Shown: positions 32,392-41,134, counted from the first letter of the stretch. The stretch: 48,337 nucleotides of DNA from Archaeoglobi archaeon (GCA_029259335.1 JAPDIY010000019.1:1-48337); one strand, 5' to 3'. A program made the numbers and translations. The notes: generated by a model from the letters alone, not told the origin.

Positions 32392-34701
32392 ATGAGAATC
32401 GGTGTATTTATCTGTCATTGTGGTTTGAATATTGCAAGAGTTGTTGATGTAAAGGAGCTTGTTGATTATGCGAAGACTCTTGAAGGCGTTGTACATGCTG
32501 AAGATATCGATTACGCCTGTTCGGATTCCGGGCAGGAGGAAATTGCCAATGTGATCAAAGAGAAGTCCCTTGATGCTTTTGTTGTAGCTGCCTGCAGTCC
32601 GAAGCTTCATGAAGCAACCTTCAGGAGAGTTGCAGTTAGAGCCGGCTTAAACCCCTATATGGTCGAAATTGCCAATATCAGAGAGCAGTGCTCGTGGGTT
32701 CATCAGACTAAACCGAAGGCCGCTCTGGCCAAAGCGAAAGACCTCATAAGGATGGCTGTTGCCAAAGCAAGGGTAAATAAGCCGCTTGAGAGGAGAAGGA
32801 CAGAAGTTGAGAAGAGCGTTGCCGTTATTGGAGGAGGAGTTGCAGGCATTGAGGCAGCCCTAACACTCGCAGATTCAGGGATCAAGGTTTACCTGATAGA
32901 GAAAAATCCAACTATCGGGGGACATATGGCCACTCTAAATGAAGTCTTTCCGACAAATGATTGCTCCATCTGCATTCTCGCACCAAAAATGAGTGATGTC
33001 TGGAATCATGAAAACATAGAGGTTATAACGAACGCCGAAATTGAGGAGCTTAACGGAAGCGTTGGCAATTTCAGGATCAAAGTCATCAAGCATCCGAGAT
33101 ATGTGGATGAGTCGAAGTGCAAGGGTTGCATAGATGATTGCAGCAGCGTCTGCCCAGTAGAGGTTCCTAACGAGTTCGATTATGGCATTGGGGTGAGGAA
33201 AGCCATATACATCCCAATCCCGCAGTCGACTCCACTTTATGCTGCCATAGACTGGGAGCACTGTATAGGCTGCAGGCTATGTGAGAAGGCCTGTCAGCCT
33301 GAGGCAATAGATTTCAACCAGCAGCCTGAGGTTGTTGAACTCAGCGTTGGTGCGATAATTGTCGCGACTGGCTACAGGGTATTTGACGCACGCAGAAAGA
33401 CTGAATACGGATATGGAAGGTTTAGGAACGTTATTACCACAATAGAACTCGAAAGATTGCTGTCGGCAAGTGGGCCTACGATGGGTAGGCTTCTGAGACC
33501 TTCTGATTCTACGGTTCCGAAGAAAATTGCCTTTATCCAGTGTGTGGGAAGCAGGGATGAAAATACCAACAAGTATTGCAGCAGAGTTTGCTGTATGGTC
33601 AGTTTAAAGAATGCATATGCAATAAAGGAGCGCTATCCTGACGCTGAGATAACGATATTTTACATAGATATCAGGGCGTTTGGAAGGATGTACGAGGAGT
33701 TTTACAGGAGGGTGCAGGAGAAGGAGATAAGGTTCATCAGAGGAAAGGTCGGGGAGGTAATGGAGACTGAAAATGGCAATCTGATCGTTAGCTACGAGAA
33801 CACGCTTGAGGGGGAAATAAGGGAGGAAGAGTTTGACCTTGTGGTTCTCTCAATAGGAATGGAGGGGAATAGAGACTTGGCCACAAAACTCGGTCTTGGA
33901 ATCGGAGAGGATGGATTTTTTGAGGTAGCTCATCCAAAACTGAGACCTGCGGAGACGAATGTAAAAGGTATTTTCCTTGCAGGCTGTGCAAGTGGGCCGA
34001 AGGACATTCAGGATAGCGTAGCCTCAGCCGGGCTTGCGGCTTCCAAAGCTGCGCAACTCGTTCTGACGGGAGAAACGGAGTTTGATCCCTACAACGCCTT
34101 CGTGGATCAGGAGAAATGTATTGGATGCAGGATTTGCGAGAAGGTGTGCGAGTTTAATGCTGTAACGGTTGACAAAAAGGCGAGAATTGATCCAAACGCC
34201 TGCGTTATGTGCGGTATCTGTGTCGCAGCCTGTCCTGCAGACGCCATTGACATGGGCTTCTTCAGTGATGAAGGAATAAAGGCGATGATTGACGCACTGG
34301 TTGAGGAGAGAAACGCCGATCCGCTAATTCTGGCTTTTTCCTGCTGGTACTGTAGCTACGGCGCAGCAGATTTAGCGGGAACCACAAAAGTGCAGTATGA
34401 GCCGAACATCAGGATAATCAGAGTTCTCTGCAGCGGGAGGGTTGATCCTGAGTGGGTTCTGAGAGCATTGAAGAAGGGAGTGGATGGTGTTATAATTGCC
34501 GGATGCAGGCTCGGAGAGTGCCATTTCAAGTACGGAAACTACAGGGCTAAGGACAGGTTTGAAGCTCTGAAAGAGGCACTTAAGGAGGCGAGAATTGAGC
34601 CTGAAAGGATTAAGTGTATCTGGCATTCTGCAGGAGAGGCTGAGGGTATAGCAAAGGATTTCAATGATTTCGTGGAAGAGATCAGGAAACTGAAGGGATG
34701 A
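32392..34701 (+). CDS. hdrA: HdrA-like flavoprotein fused to MvhD-like subunit
   Basis: A 769-residue HdrA, the FAD electron-bifurcating subunit of heterodisulfide reductase complexes, with an extra C-terminal MvhD-type domain. N-terminal domain: CHCG at 9-12. FAD domain: VAVIGGGVAGIEAALTLADSG near 145-165. Four ferredoxin-type clusters begin at C243, C291, C576 and C604 (the pair at 576-615 is the classic double cluster). The last 130 residues from C651 (FSCWYCSYGAADLAG, GCRLGECHFKYGN) form the MvhD domain, which normally links HdrA to a hydrogenase or F420 enzyme. No hdrB, hdrC or hydrogenase gene is adjacent. The GGGGTAAAGG before the ATG sets the start. Confidence 0.92.
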   Translation: MRIGVFICHCGLNIARVVDVKELVDYAKTLEGVVHAEDIDYACSDSGQEEIANVIKEKSLDAFVVAACSPKLHEATFRRVAVRAGLNPYMVEIANIREQCSWVHQTKPKAALAKAKDLIRMAVAKARVNKPLERRRTEVEKSVAVIGGGVAGIEAALTLADSGIKVYLIEKNPTIGGHMATLNEVFPTNDCSICILAPKMSDVWNHENIEVITNAEIEELNGSVGNFRIKVIKHPRYVDESKCKGCIDDCSSVCPVEVPNEFDYGIGVRKAIYIPIPQSTPLYAAIDWEHCIGCRLCEKACQPEAIDFNQQPEVVELSVGAIIVATGYRVFDARRKTEYGYGRFRNVITTIELERLLSASGPTMGRLLRPSDSTVPKKIAFIQCVGSRDENTNKYCSRVCCMVSLKNAYAIKERYPDAEITIFYIDIRAFGRMYEEFYRRVQEKEIRFIRGKVGEVMETENGNLIVSYENTLEGEIREEEFDLVVLSIGMEGNRDLATKLGLGIGEDGFFEVAHPKLRPAETNVKGIFLAGCASGPKDIQDSVASAGLAASKAAQLVLTGETEFDPYNAFVDQEKCIGCRICEKVCEFNAVTVDKKARIDPNACVMCGICVAACPADAIDMGFFSDEGIKAMIDALVEERNADPLILAFSCWYCSYGAADLAGTTKVQYEPNIRIIRVLCSGRVDPEWVLRALKKGVDGVIIAGCRLGECHFKYGNYRAKDRFEALKEALKEARIEPERIKCIWHSAGEAEGIAKDFNDFVEEIRKLKG

Positions 34702-34714
34702 AAAAATATTTAGC

Positions 34715-34927
34715 ATGGGCAAGTTGGTTTCAGCGAAAACGGTAGTAGGACAGTACAAGTTCAAATTAGGGAACAGGACGATTTATGTTCTGTGGGGCAA
34801 TGCTCCACTTCCGGAGGAGATAAAAGGGCCTGTAAGAGTTACGGACATATACGGGAATGAGAGGACCATCGATGCGAGTGAGGTAGAACTCACGGATTTT
34901 CCAGTTTATGTGGAGTCTGCATCTTAA
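34715..34927 (+). CDS. Stand-alone small beta-domain protein
   Basis: A 70-residue protein that starts 13 bases after the HdrA-MvhD stop. The sequence (YKFKLGNRTIYVLWGNAPLP, VRVTDIYGNERTIDASEVEL, FPVYVES) resembles the small C-terminal beta-sandwich of many glycoside hydrolases, where it ends the polypeptide. Here it stands alone, with no signal peptide. It may be a relic of a larger gene or a small independent protein. No close functional hint is available. Confidence 0.6.
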   Translation: MGKLVSAKTVVGQYKFKLGNRTIYVLWGNAPLPEEIKGPVRVTDIYGNERTIDASEVELTDFPVYVESAS

Positions 34928-34968
34928 CATGGAAAATCTATTTTTAACGTTCTCCCTTTTCCGTGACC

Positions 34969-35781
34969 ATGAAGATAACCGTTGCCCACACTCCGGATGC
35001 CGACGATGCGTTCATGTTCTACGCCATGACTCATGGCAAAGTGGATAGCTGGCTTGAGATCGAGCACGTTATTGAGGACATCGAAACTCTGAACAGAAAA
35101 GCATTCGAGGGTGAGTATGAAGTTACGGCAATCTCAGCCCATGCTTACGCTCTTCTGGATGATAGGTACAGAATTTTATCTGCTGGTGCGAGCGTAGGGG
35201 ATGGTTACGGGCCAGTTGTGGTTGCCAAGGGGAGTATTGAACTTGAAGGGAGTAAAATAGCTGTTCCGGGTAAATACACAACTGCAAATCTACTCCTCAA
35301 GCTAGCGGTTGGTAGTTTCAAACCCATTGAGATGAGCTTTGATAGGATAATAGACGCAGTGCTGAATGATGAGTGCGACGCTGGATTGTTAATTCATGAG
35401 GGGCAGATAACCTACGGGGATTACAACTTGCTATGTCTGCTTGATCTCTGGGAATGGTGGGAAAAGCGGTGTAATCTACCCTTACCTCTTGGCCTTAATG
35501 CAATCAGGAGGGATCTGGATGAGGAAGTGCAAAGAGAGTTCCTGAGGGTTATGAGGGAGAGCATCAATTATGCATTGAAAAATGTTGATGAGGCCATAGG
35601 GTATGCGATGAGGTATTCGCGTGGACTTGACAGGGAGAGGGCGAAGAAGTTCGCCCTTATGTATGTGAATGAGTACACTTACAGGATGCCCGAAAGCGTC
35701 GTTGAAGCCCTGAAAAGGCTTTACAGGATGGCTGAGGAAAACGGAATTCTGAAGATGCCGAAGCTTGATATCCTAGAATAG
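34969..35781 (+). CDS. mqnD: 1,4-Dihydroxy-6-naphthoate synthase MqnD
   Basis: MqnD catalyses a late step of the futalosine route to menaquinone, releasing 1,4-dihydroxy-6-naphthoate from cyclic dehypoxanthine futalosine. The 270-residue protein has the solute-binding-protein-like fold of the family: VAHTPDADDAFMFYAMTHGK, ITAISAHAYALL-like segment (VTAISAHAYALLDD), GYGPVVVAKG and LLIHEGQITYGDY. Menaquinone is the quinone of Archaeoglobus. The ATG at 34969 is preferred to the GTG at 34963. No other mqn gene is nearby. The end overlaps the LysE-type gene by nine bases. Confidence 0.9.
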   Translation: MKITVAHTPDADDAFMFYAMTHGKVDSWLEIEHVIEDIETLNRKAFEGEYEVTAISAHAYALLDDRYRILSAGASVGDGYGPVVVAKGSIELEGSKIAVPGKYTTANLLLKLAVGSFKPIEMSFDRIIDAVLNDECDAGLLIHEGQITYGDYNLLCLLDLWEWWEKRCNLPLPLGLNAIRRDLDEEVQREFLRVMRESINYALKNVDEAIGYAMRYSRGLDRERAKKFALMYVNEYTYRMPESVVEALKRLYRMAEENGILKMPKLDILE

Positions 35782-36396
35782 AAGATGACTGGCGGTGATT
35801 GAGAAGTAGATGAAATCAACGCCGAAGAGTGCGACAAGAAGGGCGAGGGTAAGCAGCAGGGACTTGTATATTTTAAGGCTGAAGCTGCTTAGTGATGTGA
35901 CATGGGCAAGCAGTATTAACCATACAAAGTCCAGCCAGACATGACTAACGTAGAGCACTGCAATTCCGGCAAATCCCCAGATACTCAGAGCTTCCCCTAT
36001 CAGGCTCGCCCCCACTCCTGCCCACCATGCGATGAAGAAGGGGTTGAGGGCTGTTAAACCAATGCCCGTCAGAAGGGGAGATGAAGTCTCACCGTCATTG
36101 CTGAGAGACTCAACCTCGAAAGCGCTTCTGGCAGTGAGGTAGGAGAAGAAAAGGAGCATCAAACCACCCAGAAAGCTCAGGAATGCAGCCACGTCCTGTC
36201 TCGTGAGAACTGCGGCAACACCAAAGGCTATAAGCAGAACAAGGGGTAATTCAACGACAACATGTCCAACACTGATCCAGAAACCACCTTTCCACCTGTA
36301 CTTCAGGCCGCTCGCTGCAGTAGCGGCCGTTAAAGGGCCGGGAGCTAAGGCACCTGAGGTGCTGATCAGTACTACTTTCAGGATAAAGGGCAGCAT
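35773..36396 (-). CDS. LysE family exporter
   Basis: A 207-residue membrane protein with about six hydrophobic helices, of the LysE/RhtB translocator family. Family signs are the first helix SGALAPGPLTAATAASGLKYRWKGG and GIGLTALNPFFIAWWAGVG. Such proteins export amino acids or related small molecules; the substrate cannot be read from sequence. It begins 16 bp after porB and points the same way, so it may be the last gene of the por operon. Confidence 0.88.
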   Translation of the reverse strand: MLPFILKVVLISTSGALAPGPLTAATAASGLKYRWKGGFWISVGHVVVELPLVLLIAFGVAAVLTRQDVAAFLSFLGGLMLLFFSYLTARSAFEVESLSNDGETSSPLLTGIGLTALNPFFIAWWAGVGASLIGEALSIWGFAGIAVLYVSHVWLDFVWLILLAHVTSLSSFSLKIYKSLLLTLALLVALFGVDFIYFSITASHLLF

Positions 36397-36412
36397 TTAA
36401 AAAATGGAAGGT

Positions 36413-37303
36413 TTATTTTTCATCCTTTTTCAAATCCAGCTCGTATCTCTCTGCATTCTCATCAGCGAATCTCTGCAGAACCTCTATCATCTCCCTGCCC
36501 TTCTCGTGGGTAAAGAGGTGTCTGAACCTTCTCTGTAACTTAAGGTACTCCTCAACCGGCTTTCTATCCTTTATTTTCCTCACAGAGGTGAGCTTTCCGT
36601 ACTCATACTCGACGAGCGGATACAGGCCTGTCTCTACGGCAAGCCTTGCGACCTTTATGGACATGCTGCCGTCAATCCCCCAACCAGTAACGCAGGGGGA
36701 GTGAATCTGGATGTACTTCGCCCCCTCGAACTTAACTGCCTTCTTCACCTTCCTCCTGATGTCCGAGACATAGCCGACAGAGGATGATGCAACGTAGGGA
36801 ATGCCGTGGGCAACTGCAATTGAGATCATGTCCTTCTTCTTTCCTATCTTGCCCGGCAGAACCTTTCCCACAGGGGTTGTTGTGGTTGACTCACCTGGAG
36901 GAGTCAAACCGCTCTGCTGATGCCCCGTGTTCTGGTAAGCTTCATTGTCGAGGCAGATGTAGAGAATATCGTGGTTTCTGTCAAACGCGCCGCTCAGGGT
37001 TCCAATTCCAATATCGGCAGTGGCACCATCGCCAGCGAATACGACAACGTATCCTTCATCCTTCCTCTTCATCGCCCTCAGCGCCGCTTCAATACCTGCA
37101 GCTACCGCAGCAGCGTTCTCAAATACTGAGTGGATGTAAGGAACATTCCATGCATTCTTGCCATACTGGGAGCTTATGATCTCCAGACAGCCAGTAGGGT
37201 TCACAGCGAAAACCTTACCCTCAAGGGCATTCAATACCGTTTTTACCGCAATCGGCAAACCACAGCCGGGACATGCACCATGACCGCTGCCGAAGAACTT
37301 CAC
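36413..37303 (-). CDS. porB: Pyruvate:ferredoxin oxidoreductase beta subunit
   Basis: The 296-residue thiamine-diphosphate subunit of the four-subunit enzyme that converts pyruvate and CoA to acetyl-CoA, CO2 and reduced ferredoxin. Cluster cysteines are C11, C14, C39 and C204; the TPP-magnesium site is G91-D-G-A-T-A and N120 in LDNEAYQNTGHQ, the last block being typical of PorB. The ATG overlaps the porA stop as ATGA, so translation is coupled. Thiamine diphosphate links it to thiC and thiD in this window. Confidence 0.95.
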   Translation of the reverse strand: MKFFGSGHGACPGCGLPIAVKTVLNALEGKVFAVNPTGCLEIISSQYGKNAWNVPYIHSVFENAAAVAAGIEAALRAMKRKDEGYVVVFAGDGATADIGIGTLSGAFDRNHDILYICLDNEAYQNTGHQQSGLTPPGESTTTTPVGKVLPGKIGKKKDMISIAVAHGIPYVASSSVGYVSDIRRKVKKAVKFEGAKYIQIHSPCVTGWGIDGSMSIKVARLAVETGLYPLVEYEYGKLTSVRKIKDRKPVEEYLKLQRRFRHLFTHEKGREMIEVLQRFADENAERYELDLKKDEK

Positions 37304-38478
37304 GGTATCACCTCCTCGAACTCCTGATGTCCCTTGAACGCAAATCCCGGCCTCTCTCTACCCTCGGCAACATCCCTTATAAGCTTCTCAAGGAAATCTT
37401 TCGGCATATCCCTTCCTCCAAGTCCAACAGCATAGGAGTAGATCTCTGCCGAGCTATGGCCGTAGATGGCCGATTTGAGCTCAATAGAAACCGGACCTTC
37501 GTAGCCGAAGCTTACAGACCTATCAAGTACGATAACCTTTTCGGCATCTTTCAAGGCCTCTCTCAACTCTTCAACCGGGAAGGGGCGGAAGGTTCTGATC
37601 TTCACCAAACCAACACTTAACCCCTCATTTCTCAGTTCTTCAACAACTTTTCTGAGCAATCCCACAACAGAACCCATCGCAACTACGAGTATCTTGGAAT
37701 CTGGGAAGTCAACGGCTATATGCCCTCCCCAATCTCTCCCGCTAACCTCTGCCCATTCTTTAAACACATCAAGCATCACATTCTTTGCTCTCTCCATCGC
37801 CTGCTGCATCGCAACTCTGAACTCCATGTAGATGTGGGGTGGAGCGTAGCAGCCAAAGGCAAGAGGTTTTTTGGTAGTCATGTAAGCAGCAGGCTCGTAT
37901 GGTGGGAGAAAGCTGTCAACAGTCTCCTGATCGAGCAAATCAATCGGCTCGTAGGCGTGGGTGAGCTTGTAACCGTCCATACAGACCATAAACGGTAGCA
38001 GAACTTTTCTGTTCTCTGCCACCTTGTAGGCTTGGGGTATGGCATCATGAGCCTCCTGATTATTCTCAACATAAAGCTGCATAATCCCTGCATCTCTTAT
38101 TGCTATGCTGTCCTGATGGTCGTTCCAGATGCTCAGCGGGGCTGATAAAGCTCTGTTTGTGTTCACAAGGACAATTGGAAGCCTCATTCCAGCGGCGTTG
38201 AATAAAACCTCGCTCATCAGTATCAGACCCTGACTGCATGTGGCCGTGAAAACCCTTGCACCTGCTGCCGAAGCTCCGACAAGCATGCTAGCTGCCCCAA
38301 ACTCTGATTCGGCTGTGATGTATTCACAATCTCCAAGCTCTCCGTTGGCATACATTGCAGCTAGATTCTCGACGATTTCAGTTTGAGGAGTGATGGGGTA
38401 AGCGCAGATAACATTTGGACGGCAGAGTTTAACCGAGTGAGCGACTGAATAAAATCCTCTTACGACTTTTCGCATCAT
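37300..38478 (-). CDS. porA: Pyruvate:ferredoxin oxidoreductase alpha subunit
   Basis: The 392-residue alpha subunit. It contains the substrate-binding YPITPQTEIVE segment, FTATCSQGLILMSEVLFNAAGMRLPIV, and the central WNDHQDSIAIRDAGI characteristic of pyruvate rather than other 2-oxoacid enzymes. Two ATGs occur (38478 and 38475); GAGGTGAT immediately upstream supports either. It lies eight bases after porD and overlaps porB by four. Isobutyrate-type (VOR) specificity cannot be excluded by eye, but the operon order GDAB is that of the pyruvate enzyme of Archaeoglobus. Confidence 0.95.
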   Translation of the reverse strand: MMRKVVRGFYSVAHSVKLCRPNVICAYPITPQTEIVENLAAMYANGELGDCEYITAESEFGAASMLVGASAAGARVFTATCSQGLILMSEVLFNAAGMRLPIVLVNTNRALSAPLSIWNDHQDSIAIRDAGIMQLYVENNQEAHDAIPQAYKVAENRKVLLPFMVCMDGYKLTHAYEPIDLLDQETVDSFLPPYEPAAYMTTKKPLAFGCYAPPHIYMEFRVAMQQAMERAKNVMLDVFKEWAEVSGRDWGGHIAVDFPDSKILVVAMGSVVGLLRKVVEELRNEGLSVGLVKIRTFRPFPVEELREALKDAEKVIVLDRSVSFGYEGPVSIELKSAIYGHSSAEIYSYAVGLGGRDMPKDFLEKLIRDVAEGRERPGFAFKGHQEFEEVIP

Positions 38479-38486
38479 ATCACCTC

Positions 38487-38777
38487 TTAACCTTCAAACT
38501 TGAAGGCATCTTTCAGTTCCATCTTTATAGCTTCAGCCGGGCAGACTGAGGAACAGATTCCGCATCCCTTGCAGTAATCGTAGTTTACAACAGCGTATTT
38601 TTCCTCGTTGAACTTCTTAACCTCTATGCAGAGATCAGGGCAGTACTGCTCACATGTTTTGCAGCCCGTGCACTTTTCCTTATCAACAACGGGATAGTGC
38701 GTACCCCAGTCTCCAGTTTTGAATTTTTCAGACTGCAATGGCTCGGATATGGCACCAAGATTCAGTTTTATTTTCAT
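38487..38777 (-). CDS. porD: Pyruvate:ferredoxin oxidoreductase delta subunit
   Basis: The 96-residue electron-transfer subunit, with two [4Fe-4S] ferredoxin motifs: C36-x2-C39-x2-C42-x3-C46 (CTGCKTCEQYC) and C69-x2-C72-x2-C75-x3-C79 (CKGCGICSSVC). I set the start at the ATG at 38777, not the GTG at 38783, because GGAGGT at 38784-38789 is six bases before it and its ATGA overlaps the porG stop. This is the coupling usual for this operon. Confidence 0.94.
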   Translation of the reverse strand: MKIKLNLGAISEPLQSEKFKTGDWGTHYPVVDKEKCTGCKTCEQYCPDLCIEVKKFNEEKYAVVNYDYCKGCGICSSVCPAEAIKMELKDAFKFEG

Positions 38778-39364
38778 CTGCACACCTCCATCATATATCT
38801 GTAAGCTTCTTCTATAAGCTTGGCGTTCTTTTCAGCAAGCTCTCCCTTGAACCACTCATTCACAACATCAAGAAGTGTTTCGAGAGATACAAGCCTCGTG
38901 GCTCCTCCGAATGCCCCCACCATCGTTGTGTTTGTTATTGGTCTCCCCAGAACCTCCATGGCCACCTTTGTTGCATTGATCGTCGCGACCTTAATACCAA
39001 GCTCATCAGCTTTAAGTTTGGTTTTCAGATCATCGCTGCTCTTTGGATAATTGGAAATCAGCATTCCACCCTTTTTGAGTCCAGCTATAACATTAACGGT
39101 CTCCATCACTGTTGGATCGAGAACGACGACGTAATCAGGATTGTAAATTTCGTCTCTTGCAACTATTGGCTCATCGGAAATCCGAAGGTAGGAAACTACC
39201 GGAGTACCTCGCTTCTCTGCACCGAACATGGGGAATGACAAGGTGTAGTAACCTTCCTTGAATCCAGCAACCGCAAGGATATCGGCTGCTGTCACAGCTC
39301 CCTGTCCTCCTCTCCCGTGAAATCTCACCTCAATCAGAATTTTGACCACCTCTTTACTGCCCAC
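38774..39364 (-). CDS. porG: Pyruvate:ferredoxin oxidoreductase gamma subunit
   Basis: The gamma subunit, up to 196 residues, which opens the porGDAB operon. It has the family start EVRFHGRGGQGAVTAADILA, then FPMFGAEKRGTPV, DYVVVLDPTVMETV and ITNTTMVGAFG. The first in-frame start is GTG 39364; a GTG at 39349, with a TATA-like sequence at about 39373-39382, is a reasonable alternative giving 191 residues. The gene overlaps porD by four bases (ATGA). Confidence 0.94.
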   Translation of the reverse strand: MGSKEVVKILIEVRFHGRGGQGAVTAADILAVAGFKEGYYTLSFPMFGAEKRGTPVVSYLRISDEPIVARDEIYNPDYVVVLDPTVMETVNVIAGLKKGGMLISNYPKSSDDLKTKLKADELGIKVATINATKVAMEVLGRPITNTTMVGAFGGATRLVSLETLLDVVNEWFKGELAEKNAKLIEEAYRYMMEVCR

Positions 39365-39394
39365 GAGAAAAAGAATAAAAAATTTACTGGAATT

Positions 39395-39514
39395 TCATTT
39401 TACTTCTCTCTGGCATTCAAAATAGGAATAAACAATCGTGTAGGCAGCAGCCAAGATTAACAGATTGGTAAAAATAGAAGGAAAGCGGAGGATTATTCTT
39501 TCAGTTTCTACCAT
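39395..39514 (-). CDS. Possible 39-residue single-span membrane protein upstream of porG
   Basis: The minus strand encodes a 39-codon ORF from ATG 39514 to TGA 39395: a charged start (VETERIILRF), one hydrophobic helix (SIFTNLLILAAAYTIVYSYF) and a charged tail with one cysteine. It sits 30 bp before porG on the same strand. The TATA-like CTTTAATTATAC is only about 10 bases upstream of its ATG, too close for that promoter to include the ATG in the mRNA, which lowers confidence. It could be a small membrane protein of the operon or chance. Apart from this ORF the gap 39365-39560 is empty. Confidence 0.35.
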   Translation of the reverse strand: MVETERIILRFPSIFTNLLILAAAYTIVYSYFECQREVK

Positions 39515-39560
39515 AGTATAATTAAAGTCCAGCGCTTAGAGCTGAGTAAGTTAAGCAAAG

Positions 39561-40088
39561 CTACCTGCTGTAAACCCCGTAAATCTCCCCGTACTGCACA
39601 ACATGACCCTCGATTGCCTTTAAAAGCTCTTCCCTGTCAAAATCTCCATCAAGCACGGTGTCAAGGGCGTAAACCTTGAAGTAGTATCTGTGCTTACCGC
39701 TTGGAGGACACGGGCCGTTGTAGCCAATTCTGCCGAAATCATTCTTTCCCTGAACCATTTTTACAGGTTCACCGACCTCTCTAACTTTGGGTATGTTCTC
39801 AGGTATCTCGTTCGTTACCTCAACGTTCCATGCAATCCAGTGGGTGAAAACTCCCATCGGAGCGTCTGGATCCTCGCAAACTATGACGAGGCTCTTAACA
39901 TTACTGCCAATGTTCTCAATGAAAAGAGGTGGAGAAACATCTTTTCCATCGCAGGTGTACTTTTTCGGTATCTCGCCGCCATTTTCGAAAACCGATCCGA
40001 TCTCCAGAGTTTTTTGGTATCCTTCATTCTGGAAACATCCAGCAGTGAGGATTGCAAGAACTACCAGAGGAGCAAATCTCAGGCACAT
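39561..40088 (-). CDS. PEBP/YbhB family lipoprotein
   Basis: A 175-residue exported lipoprotein (lipobox LTAGC after a hydrophobic core) with a phosphatidylethanolamine-binding-protein fold. Signatures are IPKKYTCDGKDVSPPL, VIVCEDPDAPMGVFTHWIAWNV and the ligand-pocket GYNGPCPPSGKHRYYFKVYALD. The bacterial and archaeal YbhB/YbcL proteins have no firm function. It is downstream of the membrane-bound winged-helix gene on the same strand (about 70 bp gap). Confidence 0.9.
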   Translation of the reverse strand: MCLRFAPLVVLAILTAGCFQNEGYQKTLEIGSVFENGGEIPKKYTCDGKDVSPPLFIENIGSNVKSLVIVCEDPDAPMGVFTHWIAWNVEVTNEIPENIPKVREVGEPVKMVQGKNDFGRIGYNGPCPPSGKHRYYFKVYALDTVLDGDFDREELLKAIEGHVVQYGEIYGVYSR

Positions 40089-40160
40089 ATTAGATATACT
40101 TCACCATATACTTAAATAGGTTCGTGTAAAGACTATAGCTGTTGGGGGAAAGTGAAAAAG

Positions 40161-40631
40161 TTATCTTCTAAACTTGATATACAGAAATACCAGTGTAAAA
40201 ACGATAGCTGCTGCTATCATCAGATATTCGTATCCCAATGTTTCCACCCCTCTTGTTATCGCATACTCCACATCTTCCATTGGCCTTATTTCCCCTACAG
40301 ATTTTGTGATCATCACTGGAGTGGTTTTCTGGAGCTTTACCGCAGCGAAACCTACAATCGAAATAACCGCGGCTACTATCGAACTAACAGCTACGGCAAT
40401 CTCAACCCGCAACCTCTTCTCTCCCTTGCTCGTGATTCTGTAGTAAACCCACTTCCCCCTCTCAACTCTCTCAACCAGCCCAGCTTCACTCAGCTTGCTC
40501 AGGTGGTAGGTTACAGTCGTCTTGGAGTAGCCGGTGAGCTTTGCGATCTCGGAGACTGTGAATGGCCTCTCCCTCAACTTTGAGAGTATCTGAACCCTTG
40601 TGGAGGTGAATATCTCTATCACGTTATCCAT
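40161..40631 (-). CDS. Membrane-tethered winged-helix regulator
   Basis: A 156-residue protein with an N-terminal ArsR-type winged helix (LSKLRERPFTVSEIAKLTGYSKTTVTYHLSKLSEAGLV, then a basic wing VERGKWVYYRITSKG). Two transmembrane helices follow (about 78-98 and 134-152), separated by a 35-residue loop that would lie outside. A regulator anchored in the membrane suggests that it senses an envelope signal, which is inference. It stands between the small permease and the PEBP lipoprotein on the same strand. Confidence 0.87.
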   Translation of the reverse strand: MDNVIEIFTSTRVQILSKLRERPFTVSEIAKLTGYSKTTVTYHLSKLSEAGLVERVERGKWVYYRITSKGEKRLRVEIAVAVSSIVAAVISIVGFAAVKLQKTTPVMITKSVGEIRPMEDVEYAITRGVETLGYEYLMIAAAIVFTLVFLYIKFRR

Positions 40632-40666
40632 TTCGCCAGAATAAAAAAGAAAGTTTTGGTTTCGTT

Positions 40667-41134
40667 TTATTTAATAAAATCTGCTATTGAAATTACACCC
40701 AGTGAAGCGAGGAGAACGATGATACCAGCAATACACACACCGGCTGATATGGAAATAAAGGCCTTAATTCTGTTAAGCTGAAGCAGGAAAGCGATCAGCA
40801 CTCCAGTCCATGCTCCCGTGACTGGTAGCGGGACTGATACGAAGAGAGTGAGACCGATGTAACCGTATTTCTCAACAATACTCTTCCTTCTTTCAACCCT
40901 TTCGAGTATCCTTCCATATACTCTGTTCACAAAACCTATTCTTGTGGGAAAATTAATGAGATAATCCAGCAGAAGGAGCAGGAAAGGTATGGGCAGGATG
41001 TTTCCTATAAAGGCGATCAGATAGGCTTCTGCAGGTTCAAAGCCGTAATACAGAGCGAGCGGCAAACCTCCTCTTATCTCGGAAATGGGGAGTGAAGAAA
41101 CCACCAGAACCTTAATGAGATGATCCACTCTCAA
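40667..41134 (-). CDS. Small multidrug export family membrane protein
   Basis: A 155-residue protein with four to five hydrophobic helices. The signatures SSLPISEIRGGLPLALYYG and GNILPIPFLLLLLDYL followed by SVPLPVTGAWTGVLIAFLL match the family annotated as putative small multidrug export protein (COG2426/PF06695). A real transport function is unproven. Its start overlaps the end of panE by 23 bp, and it precedes the winged-helix gene. Confidence 0.82.
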   Translation of the reverse strand: MRVDHLIKVLVVSSLPISEIRGGLPLALYYGFEPAEAYLIAFIGNILPIPFLLLLLDYLINFPTRIGFVNRVYGRILERVERRKSIVEKYGYIGLTLFVSVPLPVTGAWTGVLIAFLLQLNRIKAFISISAGVCIAGIIVLLASLGVISIADFIK

